A stretch of DNA of 64,000 bases from Begonia masoniana. Lineage: Eukaryota > Streptophyta > Magnoliopsida > Cucurbitales > Begoniaceae. The stretch spans positions 47,102,544 to 47,166,543 of the forward strand of contig CM039505.1 of NCBI GenBank assembly GCA_022432975.1, given 5' to 3'. Below are positions 12,041 through 23,707 of this stretch, one piece after another. A program made the position numbers and the translations under genes. The notes beneath the pieces are model-generated. The model worked only from the letters and a program-made list of their open reading frames with translations. It ran no database searches and had not been told where the DNA came from. Numbering within the stretch: the first letter of the stretch is position 1; the number at the start of each line of letters is the position of its first letter.

Positions 12041-13119
12041 GAACAATGATACGTTTCAAGCGACAAAATCACAAGAAGAACTCATCTATTTTGTCGATTT
12101 TTACCTCCAATCTATACACAACTCTACATAAATTATAGACCTACTGAAATGATACAAAAACAATAAAATATTTTGAGTTTTCAAGCTTAAATTGAAATCT
12201 AAGAAAGCTACAAATGTCAACGGAAAACTAATGAAGATTCGAACTTACATTTGAAGAATTTTAACGAAGGATAATTTATTTAATATATAAAATAAAATAT
12301 AAATATTATATTATATACATTGAATAATCTTTAAATCCTAATCAACTGCAAATTTCTCCACAAAACTATCCGGAAAAATTCAATTTATCCAAAACTATAT
12401 GGGATTTTAACAATGCGGTGACCTCTAAAATCTACCGGTTTGACCATTTGATCGAAAAAGCACACGTGCCCGAATGTTAACGATTTACGATAATTCGAGT
12501 AAATACAAAACAATTTGATCTAGAATAATATGAAAAATCTCTAGAATTACTAATATAAAATTTGCAGATATTACAATCCGCTTTGGGTCAGAACGCGTGG
12601 TTCTCTTCTTCATTTTATAAAAAATGCGTATAATGAGTTGTGAGGAGAATTCTATTTATTAATCATTTATCTCTATTTCTACCAAACAATATGAGATCGC
12701 TTGATCACAATGAGCTGAAAGCTCACAATTATCTGATTTTGAATTGTCTTTGCCTTCATATAGCGAATAACAATTCAAACACGAACTCTGTCATAAAATA
12801 TTATACGACTGAAATTTTAAACGGGTAAACTAATGAGTTGGTGTAGCTTTTAATTAAAAAATTAGAACAAACTAAATAAAAAATGAAGAAAGAAAAGAGC
12901 ATAATCTCAAACTGGTTGTGGAGAGTCTTGCAGGTGGAAGCAATGAGTTTCCCATTACATAAAATATTTCAAGACTCCCAACTAAACAACCCAATTTTAC
13001 GTCCTAATTGGCTGTGTCCACTAACCATTTTCCACAACAAAATCTATCCAAAATAAGAAACCCATTATAAAATTGCATTTTGTGAGAGAGAACCCACTTC
13101 CCATTTTCTTCAAAAATTC

Positions 13120-13129
13120 TATAAAATAG
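13120..13129 (+). promoter_or_regulatory. TATA box of DUF599 copy 1
   Basis: TATAAAATAG lies 30 bases before the predicted ATG at 13160, and the same box is at the same distance in the second copy. The spacing implies a very short 5' leader. Confidence 0.5.
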
Positions 13130-13159
13130 GAGCACCTCAAGAGTCATTCATTTCAAACT

Positions 13160-14157
13160 ATGGGAGACGTTTATTTAGACACCATTTTTGTCCCCTTGAG
13201 CTTCTTCCTCGCAGTGGGTTACCATGCTTATCTGTGGCATTTCATCAAGAACAAACCTTCGCAAACCACCATTGGAATCAACTCCAGAAGCAGAAAAGCT
13301 TGGTTTCAGAACGTAACCCAGGTAATTCATCTACATGTTGTGTTCATCTGCGTGAGGAAATTTACTTTGGTGAGCTGAACATAATGAACAGCAACTATAA
13401 CAAAGTAGACAAAGTTCTCTTGCAGAATAAACCATTACAAATCTATACATTTTCTTTCTTTTCTTTTACCATGGTTCCGAATTTATTCGTGGAGGCTCTG
13501 CCCCGCTAGTAAAATAGTGTCTAATTTGAGTCAAACTCTGCTCGATTTTGTTTACTTTTCTTGAATGAATTATGCTCTCACAATTGCATAAATACGACTC
13601 CTAAAAAATTTACAGTACTGCTAAACCAGACTTTTATAGTATACATGTTCAGCAATGAGATGAAACGGGGTTGCTTTTTTGCAGGGGGTTCTGAAGGAAA
13701 GCAAGTTCTAGCGGTTCAAAGCTTGAGAAATACTAAGATGGTCACCATTTTGACAGCCACAACCGCAGCAGTCTTAAGCTTATCATTGGCAGCGCTCACT
13801 AACAATGCCTTCAAGGCAAGGCATCTCTTTCAGGCTGAGTTTTTCGGCTTACAGGAAGGCTCGATCTACGTTCTAAAGTATGCGTCTGCGTTTCTTCTGC
13901 TGCTGCTAAGCTTCTTGTTCAGCTCTCTAGGGCTCGGCTTCCTGATTGATTCTGGTGTATTATTAAGCGTCGATGGCGGAGGATCATACCGTGAATACGC
14001 AGAAACGTTTGTAGAACGAGGATATCTGTTGGTTTTTATGGGCAGCAGGTTTCTCTGGATGAGTTTTCCTGTGCTGCTATGGATGGTTGGTCCTGTTCTG
14101 CTATGGCTATCCACCACAGCCATGATTTGGGTGCTTTACGTTATGGATTTCTCTTAA
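13160..14157 (+). pseudogene. DUF599-family membrane protein gene, copy 1, out of frame at the splice junction
   Basis: Exon 1 is 13160-13321 (54 codons), with donor GTAATT at 13322. The acceptor is GCAG at 13681-13684 and exon 2 is 13685-14157. The protein resembles plant DUF599 proteins: an N-terminal membrane segment (FVPLSFFLAVGYHAYLW), the block GINSRSRKAWF, then LAVQSLRNTKM and three more hydrophobic segments. The function of the family is not known to me. Compared with the copy at 57372, one G is missing from the G run just after the acceptor AG, so spliced exon 2 starts one base out of frame and meets a stop (TAG) nine codons in. Unless another acceptor is used, or the base is a consensus error, this copy cannot make the full protein. 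Confidence 0.75.
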
Positions 14158-14304
14158 AAGATTGGCATGGAATGTGGACCAAAGTCTTGATTTTTCTTGT
14201 TATATTTGATGTAAGACCTATAAACAAAGAATCTGGATCTTCCTAATTTTATGTGGAGTATGAGCTCCATAGAACTTTAGCTGTTTCCCTTATGAAAAAT
14301 GGCC

Positions 14305-14412
14305 TCATTTTAGGACTGCTGAAGATTTCGCAAACTCATCCTCGTCGTCAGAATTCTGTTTTGACCCAGTCTTCAGAAGTCCCTTCCCTGTGCCAACGTT
14401 GAATACTTTCAT
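14305..14412 (-). other. Possible terminal exon fragment
   Basis: A 35-codon minus-strand open stretch starting MKVFNVGTGKGLLKTGSKQ and ending with an acidic DDEDEF block and a stop. Its composition is that of a real coding exon rather than of the AT-rich DNA around it, and it is tail-to-tail with the DUF599 gene. It is too short to identify and the upstream exon is not visible. In copy 2 the corresponding place is occupied by the copia element at 58590. Confidence 0.22.
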
Positions 14413-14937
14413 GACTTCAGGGTTTCAATACATTTCTTTAAAAGAGGTAAATTACAAACTAAAATTAAATCTTACTTTTTCTTTTTTCTTGAACAAAATA
14501 AATTTTGAACTTTTCATTTGGCTCCACTTGAATACTAAAGTTTGTTTTGAACAAAATAAACACTCGTGGTTTGCATCGTAAATAAATTGAATCTTATTTG
14601 ATTATTTTCCGACGGTAATCAAATTGAACTGATATTATAATATTTAAATATTTTTAGTTTTGATTTTAAAAATTACAAAATTTTGAATGAAATCTATTAA
14701 ACTATATACACTATACACTATACACTATTCATTTAGAGTTTTTTAGTTAGATTACAAGTTTAGTTTCTTTATCATCATTGTTGTCTTTTACATTTATACA
14801 CGTACAATCTTGGATAGTGAGTAATACAGAAATCATTTATTTGCTGCCGCCTCTTTTCTCTCCTTTCTTCTTCTTTACTGTTTATCATCTTCCTGCTTCG
14901 TCTGTTCTTCGAACCAGTTCAAACTTCATTCCTCAAC

Positions 14938-16130
14938 GTGGTATCAGAGCTGCATATAGCATCCACTAGTTCAACCATTCCCTCCTCTCCCTCAACCCCT
15001 GTTTCCTCCTCCTCTCTTCCACCCTTTCCTGCCGTAAATCAAGCATTAACCACAAAATTAACCTCCACAAATTACCTCGTGTGGAAGACTCAAATTCTTC
15101 ACGTCGTCACCGCCAATGGGATTGCCAACATGCTCGATGGATCCTGTCCCCCTCCTCCTTCGTCTTTGGATAATCTCTCCTCTCAGCCCAACCCTGACTT
15201 CACCCTTTGGCAGCGGTACAACAGCCTGTTAATAATGAGTTGGATTTTTTCGTCAATGTCGGAAGATCTGCTTCCCCAGTTCATCGCCTTTACGACAGCT
15301 AGTGACGTCTGGAAAGCTTTGGCGCTTCGTTTTGCTTCTTCGTCCCTTGCTCGCATTACAGATCTGCGAAATCAACTCCACTGTATCTCCAAAGATGGAG
15401 TTTCTACCGCTGCCTATATCCACAAGATTACCTCCCTCTGCAACACTCTGGCGGCCATAGGGCAAACCGTCGCCTACCAAGACCACCTCCTCTATTGCCT
15501 GGGCGGTTTGGGTAGTGAGTATAATGCTTTTGTGACTTCGATCACCAATCGCTCCGATCAGCCGCCGCTCGAAAAAATCTACAGCCTCCTCCAAAGTTAC
15601 GATTTTCAGCTGGAGAAACAGAACCTCGCGATCAGCCTCTCGACGCCGACTCAGCTTCAGGCGAACGCCGCCTACCAGCGTTCGTTCCGTCCACCCTGGA
15701 TTTCTCGGCCACAATTTCCGCCTCGCCCCCCTAGCCTGTTTGGTTATCAGCAGAACGCTGGGCCCCTTTTGCAGGCTCCTTCTTGCTGGGGAGGCCTCGG
15801 TGCCAGATCTACAACAAAGTGGGCCACTCGGCCCTAAAATGCTACCATCTCTCTTCTGCAGCCCACCGCGCCCCAAGGCCGGCCTTTCAAGCCCACCTAA
15901 CAATCTTTCCCTCTAACCCGACCCAAGCCCCCTACCCATCAGCCCTTTCCCACCCAGCCCTTACTCCTTACCCGCCCGATCCACCCTTTTCCCATGCCCA
16001 TTTCTCTACTGACCCAAACATTTCCCCTCCCAATATAAATACGTTATGGTTCTCTCTACTTATTTTCACAGCATACGTGATATCTTTACTTAATTTCCTA
16101 ACTAGACAACGTATTTCTATGACTTTTTAA
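14938..16130 (+). pseudogene. Copia gag fragment (Retrofit/Ale-like)
   Basis: A gag frame runs from just after the primer site to 15837. It has a Ser/Pro-rich N-terminus, the typical TKLTSTNYLVWKTQ block, then a UBN2-type core (LWQRYNSLLIMSWIFSSMSE, DVWKALALRF, LRNQLHCISK). A frameshift near 15770 moves the zinc knuckle into the frame 15783-16130, where it reads CQIYNKVGHSALKC: the second Cys has become Tyr. No protease, integrase or reverse transcriptase follows, so the element is truncated after gag. The sequence is richer in C than its surroundings. Confidence 0.85.
14939..14950 (+). other. Primer binding site of the copia fragment
   Basis: TGGTATCAGAGC, complementary to the initiator tRNA-Met 3' end, follows a CA at 14936. 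This implies the upstream sequence ending at 14936 is the 5' LTR, although I could not place the LTR's left end between about 14300 and 14800. Confidence 0.7.
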
Positions 16131-16382
16131 CAAAGGGATATGCTTAATTGTCCAACCATCCCCAAGAAATCGATACTAATTCAATCACTTGTTAATTTCT
16201 TAAAGCTTTCACTCTCCACCATCAAGCACTAACAAAAGCTATATTATTAATGTAGTTGATTAACGCAAATGACAATGTCCACAAAACTAATTTCTTCTTC
16301 ATTCCTTTATTTCTCGGTTGGCCATCTAAGGTACAATGTAGTTGTTGTCTCTTTCCACATCTCCTATCACCTTCTTATTTTT
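16131..16382. other. Intergenic, nothing recognised
   Basis: AT-rich sequence between the truncated copia fragment and the first MULE terminal repeat. No coding frame or repeat structure is apparent. Confidence 0.5.
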
Positions 16383-16578
16383 TTAGAGTAATTATCAATT
16401 TAAACCCTGTACTTTATGAGTACCGGTAACCAATATCTCGTACTTTAAATTTCATTAATTTAAATTCTATATTTTGAATCTGTTCTCGATTTGAACCCCA
16501 AAGTATGAGGTTAATTTGACACATTCCATAAACTAACGATCCTACTCCAAAAATTTTTCTCTATATTAACAGCATCGA

Positions 16579-18860
16579 TGGATTTTAATTCGAATAAATC
16601 GATTGATTTAGATGAGACAACAACCTGTGATGATAATATGGACTGGTATTTGTACTCAACACCCATATACTGTGATCTTTGGGCATTCGATCCCCTAGAA
16701 GGTAATGAAAAATATAGGTGCATCAACCTCGAAAACTTTAGACGATGATCTTCGAACACCAGTCAACTCAGAGGATGATGAAGTGAAAAAAATAATGGTA
16801 AGAGATGAAATTTTGATGAGATTTTATCTGAGGAAAAAATATGGTTATTTAAAGGCAATTAGAGAAGAAGTAGTAGAATATACTTTGAATAATGGTTATG
16901 AGATCAAATTCATTAAAAGTGAATCTTGACGATTGACGATAGTGTGCGAAGACAGAAGTGATTGGTGATTGCAGGGCTTGAAGATGCAAAATGAGCTTAC
17001 ATTTTAAATAAAGAGTTTCAACGATTTTCACAACTGTTCAAGGAAAATTGAGAATCGACACGCTACTGCAAAATGAGTGGCAAATCATTATTTGACTAAG
17101 TTCAAAAGTCAACCTACGTGAGAAATTTTTTCCATTATCAAGATAGTGAGGAAGGATTTGAATGTCAATATTACACCAAGTCTTGCTAGAAGGGCAATAA
17201 GAGAAGCTAAAAACTTAATGAAGGGAAGGGCGACGAATAATATAAGCTATTATGGTCGTACGCAGAAGAAATACGTAGATCAATCCGTGTAGCACATTGA
17301 GCATATAGAATTACTTGGTGGGCTATGCCGATAATGAGTCATGTGTATTCGAAAGAATGTATGCTACTTGCAAGGCAAGTTTGATGTAGTGTAGTAGACC
17401 TATTATTTGTTTGGATGACTGTCATCTGAAGGGCTCTTGTCCCGGCCAATTACTGATAGCCGTCAGTATTGATGGCAACAATGATGACAACAATGAAATA
17501 TATCTCGTTGCTATTGTCAACGTGGAAGCAAAGTATATGGACTCATAGATGTGATTTTTTAAATTATTGAAGGAAGAGCTACAGACTGACTCGAGACGGA
17601 TCGACAAAAGGTACAATGCATTTCTGATTGTTTTTTCAAATATTGAGGCGTTGTGGTAGTTATATTATTTTATGTTGACTCTGTTGTTATTTCAAATATC
17701 AGGATTATTGCCTGCTGTGCAACATGAAGTACCGTCAGCCGAACACTACTACTGCCTATAACATATGTACGCAAATTTCAAAAACTAATTTTAGGATAGA
17801 GTATATAGAGATGTAATGTGAAATGCAGCAAGGGTAACCACAACTTCTTATTTCGAGAGAGAAATAAGGAACCTACATTAGATTAGCCTAGATGTCCATG
17901 TATATCTTCGAGGCACAAACCCAAGATATTGGACTAATCATGTAGTTTCTTCGATCCCCAAGTGTGAACTGGGATTAAATAATGTATGTGAGTCATTCAA
18001 TGCAATTCTATTACCTGTAAAAAAACAATTCGATTCTGACCATGTTCGAGATGATTTGAAAGTGATTGATGACTAGGATTGTGAAAAAATATGAGAAGTT
18101 AGTCTCGTGAACTGGGATTAAATAATGTATGTGAGTCATTCAATGCAATTCTATTACATGTAAAAAAACAATTCGATTCTGAACATCTTCGAGATGATCT
18201 GAAAGTGATTGATGACTAGGATTGTGAAAAAATATGAGAAGTTAGTCTCGTCAACAGACGTCATGTGTCCCCAAATAAGAAAAAAGCTTATGAAGGTAAA
18301 ACGTGCAACTCAAAATTGTAGCCCTATATTTGCGTGAGCTGCACAATTTAAGGTTAGCAACGACAATGAACAATATGTTGTCGACATGAGTACATGTGTG
18401 TGCAACTATTAGAAGTGGAAGATTACTGGAATTCCGTGTATCCATTTCATTCAATGCATTCATTTCATAAAACTAGCACCGAAAAATTACGTTCATAAAT
18501 ACTATCACCAGGGAATTATCTGCAGAAGTACTCACACTTTATTCCTCTGCTTAGTGGCCAACACATGTGGCCATCTGTAGAAAATATGTAGCAAATCCTT
18601 CCATCCATAAGAAAGCACCAACCTAGTATGCTGAAGAAGAAAATAGTGCGAGATGTCGATGAGCCGCCAAGTATAACAATTACTAGAAAGTGCTCAACTA
18701 TGTCATGTGGTATATGTTTGCTTCAGGGGCATAATAGTCGCACTTGTCTTGATAAGGGATCCACTTCAGGCGCTACTTTCGCCTCTGCTTCGCAAGACAC
18801 ATTTATGGGTTTCCACACATTTGACAGGACAGAGGTACATTTCAACATATTTTGCTCATA
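16579..18860 (+). pseudogene. MULE transposase remnant (MuDR family)
   Basis: Read across frames, the order is that of plant MuDR-type transposases: an N-terminal DNA-binding region (about 16579-17090, including EYTLNNGYEIKFIK), the MULE transposase core with CLDDCHLKGSCPG and VSIDGNNDD (17408-17500), a probable intron (GTACAATG... to TTTCAAATATCAG, about 17609-17702), EHYYCL, and near 18390 a SWIM-type zinc finger (CNY...ITGIPCIHS). It ends in a CCHC knuckle (CGICLLQGHNSRTC) at about 18700. Many stops break it. A 120-bp piece around 17965-18080 is duplicated directly at 18108-18240. Confidence 0.8.
17952..18247 (+). repeat. Short direct duplication inside the MULE transposase remnant
   Basis: The sequence from GTGAACTGGGATTAAATAAT through GAAAAAATATGAGAAG occurs twice, about 145 bp apart, with a few substitutions (for example CCATGTTCGAG against ACATCTTCGAG). 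It adds a second partial copy of the same coding segment, so it arose after the transposase lost its function or was one cause of the loss. Confidence 0.8.
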
Positions 18861-19664
18861 AATATACTTTAATTATTTTCTAATATAGTTTTTTATTTAT
18901 ATACATGAATCTTCTATATACGGCCGAGTAAAAAATTTATGACTATTCGGACTGTAATTTATGTATTTATTGTAGGGTGTAATTTATCTATTTATTATAG
19001 TGAGATTAAGTTGTAAATTTGGGTAGAGTTCCTTTTGTTTTATGACTCCCTTATAGATAGTTACAAACAATTCATGCATATTCAAATCACAATTGTATAA
19101 CCCAAAGTCAAATATGGATAATTAAGTACAACTATAGAAAAAAATATTAAATAAAGTATGACCATAAATCATATAACATAAATTAAATGACAAACATAAA
19201 CTAAAGTTACAAACCAAACCTAAAGTTACAAACACAAATTAAAAGTACATAAAATAAAATATAAAAAATAAAATAAACTACGGTGGGACATCGTCATCAT
19301 TTCGCTTCACTCAATCTATGAGGGTTTTCCCCAGCTCTCTATGTGACATGGTGAGCTCCTCGACTTTGCCTCAGAGGAACTTTACTCTCTGCTCCATACT
19401 GTCCCACGTACTAGCCGTGTGGGGGGACAATGGTTGTGTGGTGGCGTTCTCCGTATGATCATTTGTAGAGGAAGAAGCTCCCTAATCTCCCTTGAACATC
19501 CAGATACCGTTGACTTCAACTAGGTCCATTACAATCAAATGAAGCCTTTCAAATACATCGCCGAATCTCTAAGCTCTCATCTTCTCTACAATCGGTAGTT
19601 GAATTCGAGCTCTCTCGATGATCTTTTGAATCAACGCGTCATACGAAAAATTCTTGTTGCGCGT

Positions 19665-20447
19665 CTAACCAATCTCATGCATACGACCTAAAATCACGAA
19701 GCCAGGGTCGAACATCTTCCTACTATACAGCTTCTCCATTACATAACGGTCCATGCAGCTCACGAGATCTCTATGTTCATCCCGAGGTAGAATGGTATGG
19801 GTTATCAAATTGTGAATAACTCGAGCTTTGATGTTCAAATCCCTGGATATAAGCTTCACAAACCCTACAATGTTAGGATTTCGATGAATTTCCCTAAGAA
19901 AGTTAAGTCTCTCGGCTGATCTGAAAAAATCACAATCTCGGGAAGCATGATAATATCTCTCCACCTTAAACCTTTCTCCCGAAAACCCAAACAATTCATT
20001 AACCATCTCTAGAGGTATAATAATCTCTGTACCAAGAATGTACGGCCTCCCGGCAGAAGTCATGTTTGTATAAAACAAGCGAACAATTTACTCGCAGCTA
20101 TCGCCCCTCAATCCATACAGCCCGTATAGAGCGATTTTGTCGAACATCTCCTTGATTTCAAATGACTCCAAACCTCTAAAGTTGACGGTCTTCAAATGAA
20201 TAATCGAGCGGTTTGACATATTCTTCTCAAACTACTCTTGAAACATCTGATTTCAAAATTAAGTAGAAGTATTCCCAATTGGAGGTTGTCGCACTTGAGA
20301 CAGAGAACCTTGGGACAACAGTGCCAGGTTTGTTGGACCTCTTTGAAATGGTCCTCCTTGTGATGATGATGAGTGATTTGGTGGAGCACGTTCCAAACCT
20401 CTTTGTGACAAGGTGGCCTTCCGTTTTATCATCAATTTCGGAGTCAT
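19665..20447 (-). pseudogene. Putative plant transposon protein (Transposase_32-like) remnant
   Basis: The clearest frame, 19665-20078, encodes 137 residues with the blocks FYTNMTSAG, GTEIIIPLEMVNELFGF, YYHASRDCDFFRSAERLNFL and KARVIHNLITHTILPRDEHR. Upstream frames to 20447 hold the shifted N-terminal part. The layout matches the plant proteins annotated as putative plant transposon protein (PF20167 type); no catalytic function is established for that family as far as I know. A diverged copy lies at 26107-26759 in the opposite orientation. Stops around 20080-20190 split it. Confidence 0.6.
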
Positions 20448-20659
20448 TTGGGCAGAATTTGGTAATTTAGCTTAAATTGGGGATTTGTAGATTTGGGCGA
20501 TCTAGGGCTCGAATTTTGTGGGAGGTTTTTTAGACAATATTTGAAGGAAACGCTTAGGGATTGAAAAATCACGTGAGGGGCATGAAATGGTTAGATTTTT
20601 TGTCAGAATTGCTGAGGGGTTAAGAGCTTTTAGGGTTTTCTAAAAGTAGGGGTGGAATG

Positions 20660-21130
20660 GGGGACCGATTTCTTATATAATGTTAGGCTAAGACCAAACC
20701 CCCCCGATTCCTGGGCAACGACCCCATTCTCAAAATTAGGGCCAATAATAGGGGCCGATCTGGGGCGGGCACCCCCTATTCTCACCCGGCCCAAAAATTA
20801 TGTAACATAACAAGGGGTCTTCGCGGCCCAAAAATTAGGGCTAAGAACGGGGGGGACGTTCTAGGGTGGAGACCCCCGTTCCTAAGGACCTCTAAAATAG
20901 AGGAGGCATGGAATGAGGGGTTGTTTCGGGATGGAGACCCTGCGTTCTCGAGAACCCTAAAATGAAGGAGGCACGGAATGGGGGATTGTTCTGGGTTAGA
21001 GACCCCTTGTTTCTGAGAATCCTTAAAATAGGGGAGGCACAAAATAAGAGGCCGTTCTGGAGAGGAGACGACTCGTTCTCGAATTACGTGTAGTGCATAT
21101 TAAACGGGGGGTCTCCACCCCCCAAATTGA
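20660..21130. other. G/C-run-rich stretch upstream of the Transposase_32-like ORF
   Basis: Runs of four to seven G or C recur every 30-60 bp with a shared core CCCCGTTCT / AGAACGGGG, in a region otherwise AT-rich. A similar stretch at about 25280-25640 precedes the homologous ORF in the other MULE. It is likely the leader or subterminal repeat of these elements. Confidence 0.5.
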
Positions 21131-22464
21131 CCCCGCTCTAATATGTCTAGTGTCACGTAAGCACTGGATAGAACATGGGCTTTTCAATTTAGATTGGCCC
21201 TCCGTTTTAGGCGTAAATTCAGAACAATGGGTGATCGGCACTCCGTTAGGGTTTGATTTGTTACATTTTGGATAGTTTAAGATTTTAGTTTTTAGGATTT
21301 TTAGTTTAAGAGGTGTATCAAATTAACTCCATATTGTGGGGTCTAAATTAGTTTTTACTCTAACTTTTTCCAATTTCCTCCTTAAACCCATTGGAGTTGG
21401 TCTTAAATCCATCTAACCATCGACTCTTCTCGCCACGCATAAACCATTATCCGCCTTTGTTACTACTCCCGTATTGGTTACCGTCTTCTTCTTCTTGTTC
21501 TTGCTCTTAATCTACAACTCACTCCTCAGTGGTCTCTCCGCCGGCCTCTGTTGGGTGCTTTCTTTTGATCCTTAACACGGATTTCCAACCCACACAGTTC
21601 ATTAAGTTTGCAACTTCATTCTGAAATCTTTACAGGATCAAAACTAGAAATTTATCTGCAATTCGTTTGGATATCTATTTTTTCTCTCTTGGGTATGTTT
21701 TTAATCATCTATACACTGTTTTTTTCAATTTTTTTAATAGATGTCTTCTTCTCTGAGCAAGAACACAATTCACAATTCTTCTCCATTGATGAGCTCTAGA
21801 AACAAGGTATCATCACTATCTTAAGGTTTGATCAAGTTTATTCCTTGCGGGCGAACTCTATCGGCTGACATGTCGTCCAAGAACTGGTTGGCTCAGCATG
21901 TTCTCTCTCCGGCCATGAAGAAGATCGCCTCCTCTGAAGAATTCTTTGTCCCCATCCCATAGTCATCCTCTTCGTTCAGAAGGTAAGGAGATTCGGATTG
22001 GCACTCTATTCGAGATGAGAATCTGAGGACAGAGACTGAGAGACAGCCATTACCGACTGTAATTGGTTCTTTGTAATTGGTTCTCATGGATGGGGAGAAT
22101 GGAGAAAAGTCAATGGAGATAGGAAGTTGATAACAATTTAAGTATAGGGTTAAAATTGATAACAATTTAAGTATAAAATTGAAATGAATGGAAGTGCAAA
22201 TATTGATTGCAGATAACTCAAAATACAATACTTGGATTGTTTTCTTTCTTTCTGATCCGACAACTAGCGTTGAGTTCGAATCTTCAAAAAATTTCACGCA
22301 CGTAAATCTTTGATTTACCGGGATGTAAAAGCTATCAAAACATTTAGAAATGATTCTCTTGAATATGCTAGATAGTGACAATTATTTGATAGAACAAAGT
22401 GTGATGATCAAGTAGCCTTTATAGCTCCATTAATCATGCCCAACCTCCTTTTGGGTAATGCTAT

Positions 22465-22812
22465 AAACACAAGTGGAGACTGTCGTACTATTTTATACAC
22501 ATTCAACCTTGACCTTGATAGTTGACACCCATTTTTCTAAAAAATAATAATACATATTTACACATAATGAGAAATTAAATAAAATATGTCACAATTTAAG
22601 GCAGAAAATTCTTTGATGTGAAAAGAAAATATTCAAATAAACACAAGTGGAGACTGTCGTACTGTTTTATACACATTCAACCTTGACCTTGATAGTTGAT
22701 ACCCATTTTTCTAAAAAATAATAATACATATTTACACATAATGAGAAATTAAATAAAATATGTCACAATTTAAAACAGAAAATTCTTTGATGTGAAAAGA
22801 AAATATTCAAAT
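22465..22812. repeat. 174-bp tandem duplication
   Basis: The unit starting AAACACAAGTGGAGACTGTC (22465) recurs at 22639 and ends before AAATGTC at about 22812. The two copies differ at only a few sites (CTATTTTA against CTGTTTTA; GTTGACACC against GTTGATACC; AAGGCAG against AAAACAG), so the duplication is recent. Confidence 0.9.
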
Positions 22813-23527
22813 GTCATTAATATAATATGACAATTAAAACCGTTGAACTTCGTCATCAATCAATTGATGCTGATTCGAACAATGAACGATCTACTGTTAA
22901 AAAGAGAGATGGAAATTCGTTCGGCAAGCTTTATCATATGGAAGATACCAACATAGCGTTAGAATATCCACACGTTGTTTTGTTAGTGAATTTGCTTAAA
23001 CTCATATTCTAATGATGATTTTATCAGATATCTTACGACTTACTACTGGAATTTTTCTTTTTTCAGACAGTTTCTCCTCTACCACAATCTCCATCTAGAT
23101 TCAAGAATGATACTCTTTTTAGTTATTACTACAATCAAGTTATCTTGGAATATCTCTTATTTTTGGCTCCCTTCTTCCACCACTGCGACCAGTCTAGATT
23201 CAATCATAGTACACTTCTTAATATTCCTCAATTTTGGATCAAATAATGAAACAATCAACCTATTACTATTAGGAGGTTTCTTGATGACACGTCTGAAATC
23301 TTTTTGGGGATGCAGAATGTCTCCAACATCTATCACCATTTCAATCAAATCAAATACAGGAAAACAAGGTGAAAGATCTCCACTACCACCATCATTACCA
23401 CTATCATTTCATATTAGTTAACCTAACTGGACTGTGAGGATGGTGTACGGAATTCAAGCTTGCCTTATTTGCTAAGAAGAGTCACCATTTCCGTACGTTC
23501 TAATCATTTCTTCTTCCCCAAATTAGG

Positions 23528-23533
23528 TTTATT
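23528..23533 (-). terminator. Possible polyadenylation signal of the WRKY gene
   Basis: TTTATT on the plus strand reads AATAAA on the minus strand, about 175 bases past the WRKY stop codon. Plant poly(A) signals are loose, so this is only a candidate. Confidence 0.3.
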
Positions 23534-23707
23534 TGAACAGAAAAAGTTGAATCTACACAGAAAACAAAACGCCGAGGGATCCTACGGCTATACCATAGAT
23601 TAGATGGACCTCAGGAGATGAGGTTTACGATGGATTACATTGTTCCTACAGCAAACAGAATCAATAGGCAAGCGAAAAGGAAAAAGACGAAGAAGAAGAC
23701 TGTTCAA

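Larger units (their letters stand above)
9041..14300. repeat. Segmental duplication, copy 1
   Basis: This block is repeated, in the same order and orientation, in three pieces at about 36350-36434, 43320-44957 and 55966-58589. Shared landmarks include GAGATTCCCTATAGTA at its start, the exon-like block at 9219-9425, the GTCGAC-rich block at 11790-12040 and the whole DUF599 gene. Copy 1 has about 620 bp (about 10967-11590) that copy 2 lacks, and a local tandem duplication at 9784-10227 that copy 2 does not have. Confidence 0.9.
16383..21363 (+). mobile_element. Decayed Mutator-like element, left member of an inverted pair
   Basis: The left end reads TTAGAGTAATTATCAATTTA and the right end, on the opposite strand, TTAGAGTAAAAACTAATTTA, which is a plausible terminal inverted repeat pair. 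Between them lie a transposase remnant on the plus strand and a Transposase_32-like remnant on the minus strand, convergent. A GC-rich stretch with runs of G and C (about 20660-21130) precedes the latter. The same arrangement, inverted, is found at 25123-29928. I could not confirm a 9-bp target duplication, so the ends may be off by some bases. Confidence 0.6.
21364..23600. other. Intergenic region between the left MULE and the WRKY gene
   Basis: No gene recognised. The stretch 21430-21560 reads in one frame as a hydrophobic segment (VTVFFFLFLLLIYNSLLSGL), and 21870-21962 as a 30-codon frame starting MSSKNWLAQHVLSPAMKKI; both could be exon fragments but neither can be named. The minus frame 21893-22381 has no recognisable domain. 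A 174-bp tandem duplication lies at 22465-22812. Confidence 0.4.

Noticed and set aside
13866..14123. Minus-strand frame of 85 codons repeated at 58146-58403
   Set aside because: Antisense of DUF599 exon 2; conserved only because the sense strand is.
15253..15903. 216-codon minus-strand frame
   Set aside because: Shadow of the C-rich copia gag on the opposite strand; no family resemblance.
16383..21363. Exact 9-bp target duplications for the two MULE elements
   Set aside because: Flanking bases are T- or TTA-rich and gave only partial matches, so I do not claim them.
21893..22381. 162-codon minus-strand frame as a gene
   Set aside because: No recognisable domain, odd composition, and no splice or promoter context; described as intergenic instead.
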